Shown here: in pieces, positions 25,893 through 33,834 of the stretch
How the letters are laid out: each line of letters opens with the position of its first letter
How positions within the stretch are numbered: the first letter of the stretch is position 1
Source: Paenibacillus oceani
GTDB taxonomy: Bacteria; Bacillota; Bacilli; Paenibacillales; NBRC-103111
Assembly: GCF_014705615.1 (NCBI RefSeq)
Contig: NZ_JACXJA010000024.1
Span: 58,287 to 122,286, forward strand
Length of the DNA: 64,000 bases
Direction of reading: 5' to 3'
The notes under the pieces: model-generated
What the model was told of the DNA's origin: nothing
Seen by the model: the letters and a program-made list of their open reading frames with translations, nothing else
Database searches by the model: none
Made by a program: the position numbers and the translations under genes

Positions 25893-27188
25893 TTGGACAG
25901 CCGACAACTGGAACAACGCATCTCCCGGTGGGTCCGGGACAACCGCCCCGCCGTTATCGGACTCGTGTCGGATCTGATCCGGTACGATACCGTGAATCGG
26001 GTGACGGACGGGACGGAGAAGGAGTGCCAGCGGCATATCGCCGGCGTGCTGGAGCGTCTGGGGCTCGAAACGGAGTTATATTCGCCGGAGGAGGCGCCGG
26101 GCTTCCGAAGCCATGAGGCGTATTTTCCGGGCAAGGACTATTCGGATCGGCCCAATGTCGCCGGCATCTGGAGGGGGAAAGGAGACGGACGTTCGCTGCT
26201 GTTCTCGAGTCATGCGGATACGGCGGTCGTCGCCCCCGGCTGGTCCCGCTCGCCTTGGGAGCCGTATGAGTCGGACGGCAAGCTGTTCGGTCTCGGTTCG
26301 TTCGATATGAAGGGCGGATTGGCGGCCTCGATTATGGCGGTGCGGTGTCTGATCGAGCTCGGCATTCAGCCGGGCGGCGACGTTACGATCGAATCCGTCG
26401 TGGACGAAGAGTTCGGCGGTGCGAACGGAACGCTCGCCGGCCGTCTGATGGGCTACAACGCCGATGCGGCGATCATTCCGGAGCCGACCAATCTGGCGAT
26501 CTGTCCGGCAACCCGCGGCGGCGCCTTGTGGCGCGTCACGTTCCGGGGGAAGACGGGGCTGTCGTTCAGCGGAGAGACGCTTGTCAATCCGTTGTTCGAC
26601 GCCGGCAAGTTTCTTGTCTTTCTGCAGAAGCATGAGCAGGAGCGAAGCTGTAAGCCCGGACCCGCGCCGTGGTATGCGGCCGTATCCGAGATGCCGATTA
26701 TCCCGACCCGGGCCGAGGCCGGCGATCTGCAGGCCGAGCTGTGCGACGTCGGTCCGGAACGATGCGATATCGACATCTGGGTGGAATGTTACCCCGGCGT
26801 GACGGAGGAGCAGCTGCAGCAGGAGCTGATCGGCGGGTATACGGAGATGTTCGGGGGCGATGCGGCCATTCCCGAATTCCGCAAGGTGATCCGCTTCCTG
26901 CCGGGTTCCGAGGTCGCCCCGGACTTCCCGCTGCTCTCCGTCCTGGAGGACGAAGCGAGAAGCGTATGCGGGTCGGAGCCTCTCGTGAAGGGAGCGCCAT
27001 TCGCCTGCGACGCGTTTATGTTTAATTTGCACAGTCCGACACCGGCCGTCATCATCGGGCCTTCAGGCGCCAATGCGCATGCGGCGGACGAATATGTCGA
27101 GATCGACTCGCTGCTCCACCTGACGGAGATTTACGCGAGAACGATCGCCGCGTGGTGCGGAGTATTCCATCCTATGCGAGGAGAATGA
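25893..27188 (+). CDS. M20 family metallohydrolase (ArgE/DapE-type deacylase)
   Basis: A 431-residue dinuclear zinc hydrolase. The metal-binding pattern is complete: His107 and Asp109 in SSHADT, the bridging Asp in FDMKGG, the general-base Glu and ligand Glu in VVDEEFGG, and the Asp/Glu region in PEPTN. A dimerisation domain is inserted as usual, and a late His lies in GANAHAADE. Family members remove acyl groups from amino acids or related amines. In this locus, N-deacetylation of an N-acetylamino sugar acid is an attractive role, but amino-acid deacylase activity is possible. The TTG start has AAAGGAGGG upstream. RidA follows after 3 bp. Confidence 0.87.
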   Translation: MDSRQLEQRISRWVRDNRPAVIGLVSDLIRYDTVNRVTDGTEKECQRHIAGVLERLGLETELYSPEEAPGFRSHEAYFPGKDYSDRPNVAGIWRGKGDGRSLLFSSHADTAVVAPGWSRSPWEPYESDGKLFGLGSFDMKGGLAASIMAVRCLIELGIQPGGDVTIESVVDEEFGGANGTLAGRLMGYNADAAIIPEPTNLAICPATRGGALWRVTFRGKTGLSFSGETLVNPLFDAGKFLVFLQKHEQERSCKPGPAPWYAAVSEMPIIPTRAEAGDLQAELCDVGPERCDIDIWVECYPGVTEEQLQQELIGGYTEMFGGDAAIPEFRKVIRFLPGSEVAPDFPLLSVLEDEARSVCGSEPLVKGAPFACDAFMFNLHSPTPAVIIGPSGANAHAADEYVEIDSLLHLTEIYARTIAAWCGVFHPMRGE

Positions 27189-27191
27189 CAG

Positions 27192-27566
27192 ATGAGAAAA
27201 GCGATTCGAACGCAGGAAGCGTCCCCCGGGGATGGACCTTATTCGCAAGGAATCGTATCGGGAGGGTTCCTTTTCGTATCCGGCCAAGGCCCGCTCGATT
27301 TGGAAGGCCGCGTCATCGGGGAGACGATCGAGGAACAGACCGATCTTACTTTGCAAAATATAAAAGGCATTTTGGAGGCGGCAGGCTGCACGATGGACGA
27401 CGTCGTCAAGGTGAACGTGATTTTGGCCGACATGAACGATTTCTCCAGATTTAACGAGATGTACCGCACCCATTTTTCGGAGCCGATGCCGGCCCGCACT
27501 TGTTTCGGAGGGGCGCTCGACGGAATCCTCGTGGAGATCGACGTTATCGCCAAAACCCGCGATTGA
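27192..27566 (+). CDS. RidA/YjgF/YER057c family enamine-imine deaminase
   Basis: A 124-residue RidA protein. PYSQGIVSGGFLFVSGQGP and the conserved Arg in PARTCFGGAL mark the family. RidA hydrolyses the reactive enamine or imine released by PLP-dependent dehydratases, so linkage to the PLP enzyme at 23560 is meaningful. It starts 3 bp after the M20 gene and ends 21 bp before an SDR gene. Members of the family outside the archetypal subgroup may lack deaminase activity; the catalytic Arg is present here. Confidence 0.92.
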   Translation: MRKAIRTQEASPGDGPYSQGIVSGGFLFVSGQGPLDLEGRVIGETIEEQTDLTLQNIKGILEAAGCTMDDVVKVNVILADMNDFSRFNEMYRTHFSEPMPARTCFGGALDGILVEIDVIAKTRD

Positions 27567-27587
27567 TCGGGAAAGGAGGAGCTGCAG

Positions 27588-28340
27588 ATGAACAGATTTG
27601 AAGGTAAAGTCGTGCTGATCACCGGAGCCGGCCGCGGAATCGGCAGAGCGATAGCGGAGAGATTCGCGGATGAAGGAGCGTCGCTTGCGCTGTTGTCCAA
27701 TGTGGAGGCCGACTTGAATGAGGCGGCTTCGGAGCTTGCTGCAAAAGGCACGATCGTCCAAAGCCTCGTGGTCGACGTATCGGACGCGGAGCAGGTCGAG
27801 CGAGCGGTGAGCGCAGTGGCCGAACGTTTCGGACGGATCGATGTGCTGGTGAACAATGCCGGTATCGCCTGGGAGGAGCCGGTACTTGAGATCAAGCCGG
27901 ACAACTGGAAGAAAATAATCGACGTCAACCTGAACGGCATGTTCTGGGTAGCCCAGAGTGTGGCCAAACGGATGGCGGCGCAAGGCGGAGGCGTCATTCT
28001 GAATATGGCGTCCACCAACGGGCTGGTCGGCGAAGCGAACTACGCGCACTACAACGCCTCGAAGGGCGGGGTCGTCCTGCTGACGAAAACGATGGCGCTG
28101 GAGCTTGGAGTCAGCGGAATCCGCGTGAACGCTGTATGCCCGGGTTATATTCAAACCCCGATGTCGGCCGCGATCGACAGTCCGGAATTTATTGAAAACT
28201 ACATCAAGACGAAAATTCCGCTCGGCCGGGTCGGCAAACCGGAGGATATCTCCGGCGTCTTCGCTTTCCTCGCCTCGGATGATGCTGCTTTCATCACAGG
28301 GGAAACGATTGTCGTAGACGGAGGCCAGCTTGCATTTTGA
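27588..28340 (+). CDS. Short-chain dehydrogenase/reductase (SDR)
   Basis: A 250-residue classical SDR. The cofactor motif is TGAGRGIG, NNAG is present, and the catalytic Tyr155-x-x-x-Lys159 is in YNASKGG. AVCPGYIQTPM is the usual substrate-loop region and the C-terminus ends in IVVDGGQLAF. The residue after the second strand region (LSNVEADL) does not clearly define NAD versus NADP use. The ATG has AAAGGAGGAG upstream. Its place between RidA and the second GH109-like gene suggests an oxidoreductase step on a keto or hydroxyl group of a sugar derivative. Confidence 0.88.
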   Translation: MNRFEGKVVLITGAGRGIGRAIAERFADEGASLALLSNVEADLNEAASELAAKGTIVQSLVVDVSDAEQVERAVSAVAERFGRIDVLVNNAGIAWEEPVLEIKPDNWKKIIDVNLNGMFWVAQSVAKRMAAQGGGVILNMASTNGLVGEANYAHYNASKGGVVLLTKTMALELGVSGIRVNAVCPGYIQTPMSAAIDSPEFIENYIKTKIPLGRVGKPEDISGVFAFLASDDAAFITGETIVVDGGQLAF

Positions 28341-28451
28341 AGAAAACGTGCCGCTTGCACTTTGCGCCTGGATCGGCGGAGGAAGCTGCTTTGCCGGACA
28401 GACGATACGGCATCCGGGGCCGTACGGCGGCATATAGGGAGGTAAGCTCGA

Positions 28452-29531
28452 ATGAGTAAAGTATGGAAAATGGGCCTGGTCGGACTGGGCGGCTCCCGCC
28501 GTTCTGCGGCTTATATGCATCATCCGCAAATCCGGGTGACGGCGGTATGCGATACCGACAGCGGGCTGCTCGAACGCGCAGGCAACGAGCTGGGTGTCGC
28601 CGAAGCGGGACGTTTCGATTCATTTGAGCGGATGCTCGAATCCGATGTGGACATCGTCATGATCGGCACGCCGGTGCCTTTTCATGCGGCTCAGACGATT
28701 GCCGCGCTGGAAGCGGGCAAGCATGTGCTATGCGAAGTGACGGCGGCGTCTACCGTGGAGGATTGCTTCCGGATTATCGAGGCGGTCGAGCGCACGGGCC
28801 GAACGTACATGATGGCGGAAAATACGATCTATTTCCATTTCATGCAAACGTGGAGGAAATGGGTGCGGGATGGATTGTTCGGCACGATCTTTTACGCCGA
28901 GGGCGACTATGTGCACGAAATCCGCGACCGGATCATCGATCCGGCGACCGGTCAGGCGTACTGGCGCGACCGCAGGCCGCCGCTTCATTATTGCTCCCAC
29001 TCGCTGGGACCGCTGCTGGAGATGATGGACGACCGGATTGTGCGCGCAACCGGTTCGGGAACGTCCAAGACCGTATTGCCCGCCGGCGGCGTTGGCTGTA
29101 CCGATATGCAGGTGGCGCTGTTCGAGACCGCACGGGGCGCTACGATCAAACTGTTGCGCAGCTCGGTCGCTCCGCGCAAGCCGGCGACAGGACATTTTGC
29201 GCTGTACGGATCGAAAGGCCAGATTGAGAACGGACGTCTCGGCTACGGCAGCGACGGCTGGATCTATGTCGAGGATCACCCGGAATACGGGGAGACCGCT
29301 CAGCCGATGCGCTGCGAGATCAGCGATCCGAACGCGCCTGAGGAAGCGACGAAGGGCGGCCACGGGACTTCGGAGTATTACTTGATCCGCGATTTTATCG
29401 AAGCGCTGGAGAGCGGAACGCCTCCCCGCATCGACGTCTACAAAGCGATGGAATATACGCTGCCCGGCTTAATCGCCCAGCAGGCTGTGGAGCGGGGCGG
29501 CGTATGGCTGGATGTGCCGCAGGTTCGCTGA
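28452..29531 (+). CDS. Gfo/Idh/MocA family protein, second GH109-like member
   Basis: A 359-residue paralogue of the product at 18639. It has a Rossmann N-terminus (KMGLVGLGGSRRSA, VTAVCDTDSGLL) and the same diagnostic blocks in changed form: CEVTAASTVEDCFRIIE, TYMMAENTIY and HYCSHSLGPL (His183), then FALYGSKGQIENG. The conserved Tyr of the GH109 YPTH motif is replaced here, so glycosidase activity is less certain than for the first copy. It closes the locus and is followed by a strong bidirectional terminator. The ATG follows GGGAGGTAAG. Confidence 0.8.
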   Translation: MSKVWKMGLVGLGGSRRSAAYMHHPQIRVTAVCDTDSGLLERAGNELGVAEAGRFDSFERMLESDVDIVMIGTPVPFHAAQTIAALEAGKHVLCEVTAASTVEDCFRIIEAVERTGRTYMMAENTIYFHFMQTWRKWVRDGLFGTIFYAEGDYVHEIRDRIIDPATGQAYWRDRRPPLHYCSHSLGPLLEMMDDRIVRATGSGTSKTVLPAGGVGCTDMQVALFETARGATIKLLRSSVAPRKPATGHFALYGSKGQIENGRLGYGSDGWIYVEDHPEYGETAQPMRCEISDPNAPEEATKGGHGTSEYYLIRDFIEALESGTPPRIDVYKAMEYTLPGLIAQQAVERGGVWLDVPQVR

Positions 29532-29548
29532 TCGGATAGCTAAAAAAA

Positions 29549-29606
29549 TAATAAACCTCCGAGTCCGTTACTCGAAAGTTACTCGAAAACGGCTTCGGAG
29601 GTTTAT
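29549..29606 (+). terminator. Bidirectional terminator at the end of the amino-sugar locus
   Basis: The long stem AATAAACCTCCGA (29549-29561) / TCGGAGGTTTATT (29594-29606) has A- and T-rich flanks on both sides. The loop holds a tandem TTACTCGAAA repeat. It serves the plus-strand locus and the convergent minus-strand TetR gene. Confidence 0.85.
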
Positions 29607-29648
29607 TCGTGCTTGCGACATACGTACCGAATGTACAGCAACGCTGGT

Positions 29649-30317
29649 TTAGCTGCGATCAGCGACGGGCGCTTTCAAATAATCGAGAAAAATCCGCTTC
29701 AGCAATAAAAGCTGCGTTTCGGGAGGGAGGTCCGATTCGAGCATGATGATGTTTTTCTGCAAGCTTAGCTTTTTGGAGAAAATGCCCATCGTATTCGCAA
29801 GCGTGGACAACGTCTCCTGAACCGGAATATCGGAGCGGATCGAACCGTCGTGAAGGCCGTCTTCGATAATCGTGGAAAAAATAGCGGATACCTGGTGATG
29901 CGCCTGATTATATAAGGCGATATCTTCGAGCGGTTCGGTGGAGAGCGCCGCGTAATTTTCAAAAGCTTCCAGCATCCGCATGCTCTCTACATATTTCGGC
30001 TCCGTAAAGGAGATGAATATATCGAACAGCTTGCCGAGCTTGTCGAGGCACGTTCCGGGCATATCGGCAACGGATTGGAAGACGGCGACCTGATCTTCGA
30101 TCCGTTTTGCGGCGACGGCGACGATCAGCTTTTCCTTTCTCGGAAAATAACGGAATACGGTAGCGACTCCGACGTTGTCTTCTGCAGCGATATCCTGCAT
30201 CGTCGCTTTCTCCAGCCCTTTGCGGATAAATACGCGTTCCGCGGCTTCCATCATGCTTAATTCCCGCTGTTTTTTGCTTTCCTGCCGTTCTTGTTCCCAT
30301 CTGCTTTTGGGGTCCAT
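29649..30317 (-). CDS. TetR family transcriptional regulator
   Basis: A 222-residue repressor. The N-terminal helix-turn-helix is clear: MMEAAERVFIRKG, TMQDIAAEDNVGVATVFRYFPRKEKLI (about 22-62, spoken of here in two parts). The C-terminal ligand-binding domain (about 75-215) is not specific. It is divergent from the SDR at 30499, and a perfect palindrome that fits a TetR operator lies between them, next to the SDR promoter. It therefore probably represses the two SDR genes and perhaps itself. Confidence 0.9.
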   Translation of the reverse strand: MDPKSRWEQERQESKKQRELSMMEAAERVFIRKGLEKATMQDIAAEDNVGVATVFRYFPRKEKLIVAVAAKRIEDQVAVFQSVADMPGTCLDKLGKLFDIFISFTEPKYVESMRMLEAFENYAALSTEPLEDIALYNQAHHQVSAIFSTIIEDGLHDGSIRSDIPVQETLSTLANTMGIFSKKLSLQKNIIMLESDLPPETQLLLLKRIFLDYLKAPVADRS

Positions 30318-30408
30318 ACCCGCAACCGCCCCTTATGCTTGAGATATAGTCGAGGTCATGCTAGCAGACAACCTGTGCAAAGTCAATGGAAGTCTGAAAA
30401 TTGTTCGA

Positions 30409-30468
30409 TTGTATCCGGATAGGTAGTGATGATATAATGACTATCATAGTGATAGACATAATATCACA
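30409..30468 (+). promoter_or_regulatory. SDR promoter with palindromic TetR-type operator
   Basis: TTGTAT (30409-30414) and TATAAT (30433-30438) are spaced by 18 bp. Immediately downstream is the perfect palindrome CTATCA-tag-TGATAG (30441-30455), flanked by an outer GTGAT/ATCAC pair (30426-30430 and 30464-30468). A repressor bound here would cover the transcription start. Confidence 0.6.
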
Positions 30469-30498
30469 ACTCAAGCATTGCGAGAGGGGAGAATCAGA

Positions 30499-31257
30499 AT
30501 GACACATTCGAATCAAATCGCATTGATTACAGGTGCAGGCAGCGGGATTGGCCGGGCCAGCGCTATAAAGCTCGCCGCAGGCGGGGCGAAGGTTGTACTG
30601 GTCGATTACAACGCCGAGTCCGGCGAGGAGACGCTCCGGCTGATCCGGGAGCAGGGCGGGGAAGGGATATTCGTACAGGCCAACGTTGCGGTCAGCGAGG
30701 ATGTGCAGCGATATGTGAATACGGCAGTGGACACTTTCGGACGTATCGACGTTTTCTTTAATAATGCTGGAATTATCCAGAAGTTCTCTATGCTAAGCGA
30801 TATCGAGGAATCCGAATTCGACCGTGTCATGGCTGTTAATGTGAAGGGGGTTTTCCTTGGCCTGAAATATGTGCTGAAAGTGATGGAGCGCCAAGGCAGC
30901 GGCAGCATTATTAATACGGCGTCTACAGCCGGGATTCGCAGCGAGCACAGCGTCGCGGCTTATTCGGCCAGCAAGCATGCGGTTGTCGGACTGACCAAAT
31001 CGGCGGCGCTCGAATATGTCAAAAAAGGCATCCGCGTCAATGCAATCTGTCCGGGAGGCGTGCAAACGGCGCTGACGGCCAGCGTGCCGAAAATGCTCGA
31101 GCAGTCCGGCTACGTTCCGGAGGAAGTGTCCAACATGAGAATGGGACGTTACGCCCAGCCGGAGGAGATGGCGGAAGCGGTCGCCTTCCTGGCGTCGGAC
31201 AAGGCCAGTTATATGACCGGTTCGATCATGACGATTGACGGCGGACTTACTTTGTAA
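30499..31257 (+). CDS. Short-chain dehydrogenase/reductase, TetR-linked
   Basis: A 252-residue classical SDR: TGAGSGIG cofactor motif, an Asp in VLVDYNAES after strand 2 that favours NAD, NNAG, and the catalytic YSASKHA (Tyr-x-x-x-Lys). The C-terminus is MTIDGGLTL. The ATG at 30499 follows GAGAGGGGAGAA; the frame is open 21 bases upstream without support. It is the first gene after the TetR operator and is followed by another SDR after 103 bp. The substrate is unknown. Confidence 0.9.
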   Translation: MTHSNQIALITGAGSGIGRASAIKLAAGGAKVVLVDYNAESGEETLRLIREQGGEGIFVQANVAVSEDVQRYVNTAVDTFGRIDVFFNNAGIIQKFSMLSDIEESEFDRVMAVNVKGVFLGLKYVLKVMERQGSGSIINTASTAGIRSEHSVAAYSASKHAVVGLTKSAALEYVKKGIRVNAICPGGVQTALTASVPKMLEQSGYVPEEVSNMRMGRYAQPEEMAEAVAFLASDKASYMTGSIMTIDGGLTL

Positions 31258-31360
31258 GAACGAAGAACAGTTTTGGCTGTGTGAGAGGAACATTTCGGGC
31301 GAAGCGAGCCCAGGCATTCGGATCTTAGACTACACAAGACACCCAGGGAGGTCATCCGGT

Positions 31361-32113
31361 ATGGGAAGATTACAAGGAAAAGTAGCGTTGATTACTGGTG
31401 CAGGCGGCGGTATGGGGAAAGCGGATGCGCTCTTGTTCGCCAAAGAAGGGGCCAAGGTCGCCATCTCGGATATCCAGGAAGACAAAATTCAGCAAGTGGT
31501 GGCCGAGATTAAGCAAAACGGGGGGGAAGCGATCGGCTTCCGGCAAGACGTATCCCAGGAGGAAGAATGGGTTCACATCGTCGGCGAAACCGTCAAGCAG
31601 TTCGGCAAAATCGATATTCTGGTTAATAACGCCGGCATTTCCGGGGCGACTCCGCTGCTCGACATGACGGTGGAAGAGTGGAACCGGATTATGAATATCA
31701 ATTTGACGGGAACGTTTTTGGGGCAAAAACACGTCATTCCTCATATGATTCAAAACGGCGGCGGTTCAATCATCAACATCTCCTCGATCGCGGGCTTAAC
31801 CGGAGGAAGCGGAGCCGGCGCTTATACGGCGAGCAAAGGGGCGGTCCGTCTGCTGACCAAGGCGACGGCGATCGATTACGCCAAGTTTAATATCCGGGCC
31901 AACTCGATTCACCCCGGCTATATCGCTACGCCGATGACTGTGGACTTGATGGCCGACGAGAAAATGAAGCAGTGGTTCCAGGCGCAGACTCCGCTGCCCC
32001 GTCTCGGAGCTCCGGAAGATATTGCGGCGGGTGCGCTGTTCCTCGCATCGGACGAGTCTTCGTATATTACCGGCATCGAGCTTCCGATCGACGGCGGTTA
32101 TTCCGCACAATAA
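31361..32113 (+). CDS. Short-chain dehydrogenase/reductase
   Basis: A 250-residue classical SDR similar to its upstream neighbour: TGAGGGMG cofactor motif, Asp in AISDIQED after strand 2 (NAD preference), NNAG, ISSIAG with the catalytic Ser, and YTASKGA with the Tyr-Lys pair. The C-terminus ends in LPIDGGYSAQ. The ATG at 31361 has GGGAGG upstream. It is probably cotranscribed with the SDR at 30499 and under the same TetR control. A bidirectional terminator follows. Confidence 0.9.
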   Translation: MGRLQGKVALITGAGGGMGKADALLFAKEGAKVAISDIQEDKIQQVVAEIKQNGGEAIGFRQDVSQEEEWVHIVGETVKQFGKIDILVNNAGISGATPLLDMTVEEWNRIMNINLTGTFLGQKHVIPHMIQNGGGSIINISSIAGLTGGSGAGAYTASKGAVRLLTKATAIDYAKFNIRANSIHPGYIATPMTVDLMADEKMKQWFQAQTPLPRLGAPEDIAAGALFLASDESSYITGIELPIDGGYSAQ

Positions 32114-32197
32114 GGCGAGCAAGCGGTACTTCGGACAAGGTGCGGATACGAAACGATTGTTTGGTTTGGTTTGGCTGGTTAACGGTATGGAAGAAAG

Positions 32198-32236
32198 AAA
32201 AAGGGGCATTCCGCTACGTGGATGTCCCTTTTTTTG
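32198..32236 (+). terminator. Bidirectional terminator between SDR and SRAP-like genes
   Basis: The hairpin AAGGGGCAT (32201-32209) / GTGGATGTCCCTT region (to 32230) has T-runs on the plus strand (seven T) and, read the other way, on the minus strand. It serves the two convergent genes. Confidence 0.8.
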
Positions 32237-32300
32237 ACACGTCAGGTATCTTTAAGTGTCTTTAAGTTCAAGTTCTTCACCGTACTAAAGCGGAGAAGGG

Positions 32301-32960
32301 TTATTTCCCTTGTCGAGTCAGCGCGGTACGTGTCGTCGCGAGTCGTTCGTTGGGGGTGGTCACTTGGTCTTTTTGCTGTCCGGCCGTTTCCGGCTGAATC
32401 GCTGCGATGTCCTCGACCATCTCCACCAAATCGCCTTTAGCCAAAAATTCGGTAGAGAGCCATGCGTCCATCTGAGCAGGACTGAGCAGCATCGGCACCG
32501 GTCCGTCCTGGCCGGCGGATCTCGCCGGAACGGACAAGATCGTACACGTCCGGAGCTCCTCGCCGTACGGATTTTTGTACAGGTCGTATACGCCGGCGAT
32601 GGCCAGCAGGCGTCCCTTATGGAGCAGGCGACGTTCCGGCTTGCGGCCGCGTTGTCCGGGGGTCACGCTGTAATAGGAGCTGCAAGGAATGATGCAGCGT
32701 TGTCTTTTCAGCATATAATCGAACGATTTATTCGTCAGGGCCGAACGGGTATCGGCCTGAACGGACGCTTTGGCCCAGTAAGGCATCAACCCCCAGCGGC
32801 ACTCGTCCAGCAAACGTTCGGACTGCTTTCCGAATATCGCGGCAACAAGCCCGGTGGGCGCGATCTCGCTATTTCGTTCATGGAAGGCGAGCACCTGTGT
32901 AACGTGGAACCGGTCGGTTAATTCGTGCACATCCGTTTGCAGGGCGAGGCGGTAGCTCAT
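32301..32960 (-). CDS. Degenerate SRAP (YedK/HMCES-like) protein lacking catalytic residues
   Basis: A 219-residue member of the SOS-response-associated peptidase fold, recognised by NSEIAPTG, RWGLMPYWAK, RCIIPCSSYYSV and AGVYDLYK. Active SRAP proteins start MCGR and use Cys2 to crosslink abasic sites in single-stranded DNA. This one starts MSYR, so Cys2 is absent. The usual NARxET block reads ADTRSALTN, the Glu of GFYEW is Ser in SYYSV, and the HxRMP histidine is missing in GPVPMLL. The start is firm, because AAGGAG lies 8-9 bases upstream of the ATG. The C-terminal 40 residues are an extra basic tail. It is either a pseudo-enzyme with another role or a decaying paralogue. Confidence 0.8.
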   Translation of the reverse strand: MSYRLALQTDVHELTDRFHVTQVLAFHERNSEIAPTGLVAAIFGKQSERLLDECRWGLMPYWAKASVQADTRSALTNKSFDYMLKRQRCIIPCSSYYSVTPGQRGRKPERRLLHKGRLLAIAGVYDLYKNPYGEELRTCTILSVPARSAGQDGPVPMLLSPAQMDAWLSTEFLAKGDLVEMVEDIAAIQPETAGQQKDQVTTPNERLATTRTALTRQGK

Positions 32961-33127
32961 CGGGAAAGTCTCCTTATCGGCGCGATTGTCATGAATTACT
33001 ATGCACCGATATTTCCAATTCTATCCCGAACAATCAGAAAGGGAGAACCGGCCCCTATGCTGCCGGATTCGGCCGAACATCATCGCCCGGGCGGTCCGGC
33101 AGCGGCCCTCTTTCTTCGGACGACGCG

Positions 33128-33165
33128 GCCGGAGCGGCGGAGGGCGACAAGCTCCGGCGTTTTTC
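33128..33165 (+). terminator. Orphan plus-strand terminator-like hairpin
   Basis: The 8-bp stem GCCGGAGC (33128-33135) / GCTCCGGC (33151-33158) is followed by GTTTTT. The flanking genes are both on the minus strand, so no plus-strand gene explains it. A 37-codon frame from 33057 ends at the hairpin but is weakly supported. Confidence 0.4.
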
Positions 33166-33173
33166 GCTAAGCC

Positions 33174-33680
33174 TTAGCCTAGCAGTCCGAACCGGATCGT
33201 CGACAGCGGAATCCACAAGCTGACGGCAAGCAGCATCCAGCGGATGACCGTTTCTCCGGTAGATCCGGTATCGATCGCCAGCCATTTCGGCAGGAGACGA
33301 ATTTTGCCTTTAATCGGCCAAAACAGCTGGACCCCGTTATCGTTCAGCAAATCGATCAGCGGATGGGAAGCGTAGGCGGCCAGAAATACGAGGTAATACA
33401 AATCGGGCAAGGGGGCCGCGACGAACGACAAGGCGGCGATACATAAGATCGAATGGGTCAGCGTCCGGTGCTTCACGTTAATCAGCTTAAGCAGCGCCGA
33501 CAGCGGGAACAGCACCTTGGCCATCGTCGATCCCTGCTTATCCACGTCGGCCAAAGTTCCGGCCAAGCAGCCGAGCAGCACAGCCCCCGCAGCCTCCCAG
33601 GACAAAAACGGCACGTCCCGGTAGACGAGTACGATTTCAGCAGCGACGAGTCCGGCGGCGCTGTGCGTTTTTTGCAGCAA
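33174..33680 (-). CDS. YdjM-type membrane-bound metal-dependent hydrolase family protein
   Basis: A roughly 168-residue membrane protein of the YdjM/COG1988 family. Conserved polar motifs are KTHSAAGL at the N-terminus, GTLADVDKQGS, HRTLTHS and ASHPLIDLLNDNG, whose His and Asp residues are thought to bind metal; the hydrolase activity itself is a family prediction. Four hydrophobic segments are seen. I choose the TTG ending at 33680, because GAGAGGAG lies 7 bases upstream and the family normally begins within a few residues of KTHSAAG; the frame stays open 25 codons further upstream. It is divergent from the germination operon. Confidence 0.8.
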   Translation of the reverse strand: MLQKTHSAAGLVAAEIVLVYRDVPFLSWEAAGAVLLGCLAGTLADVDKQGSTMAKVLFPLSALLKLINVKHRTLTHSILCIAALSFVAAPLPDLYYLVFLAAYASHPLIDLLNDNGVQLFWPIKGKIRLLPKWLAIDTGSTGETVIRWMLLAVSLWIPLSTIRFGLLG

Positions 33681-33834
33681 AACAATTCTCCTCTCCGACT
33701 TTTCCTCCAGACAAAGACGGCTGTCCGGAAACGAACGATATAGGTTTCGAAACATTCATACGTTAACGGTACGCAGATGTTTCTTTTTTCGACATCTTTT
33801 TTTGCGTTTCTTTGCCGAATCTCTTCGGCTCTCA

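Noticed and set aside
24599..28529. Long minus-strand open frames (511 and 488 codons) across the amino-sugar locus
   Set aside because: They overlap well-supported plus-strand genes (M20, RidA, SDR), show no domain and have shadow-like composition.
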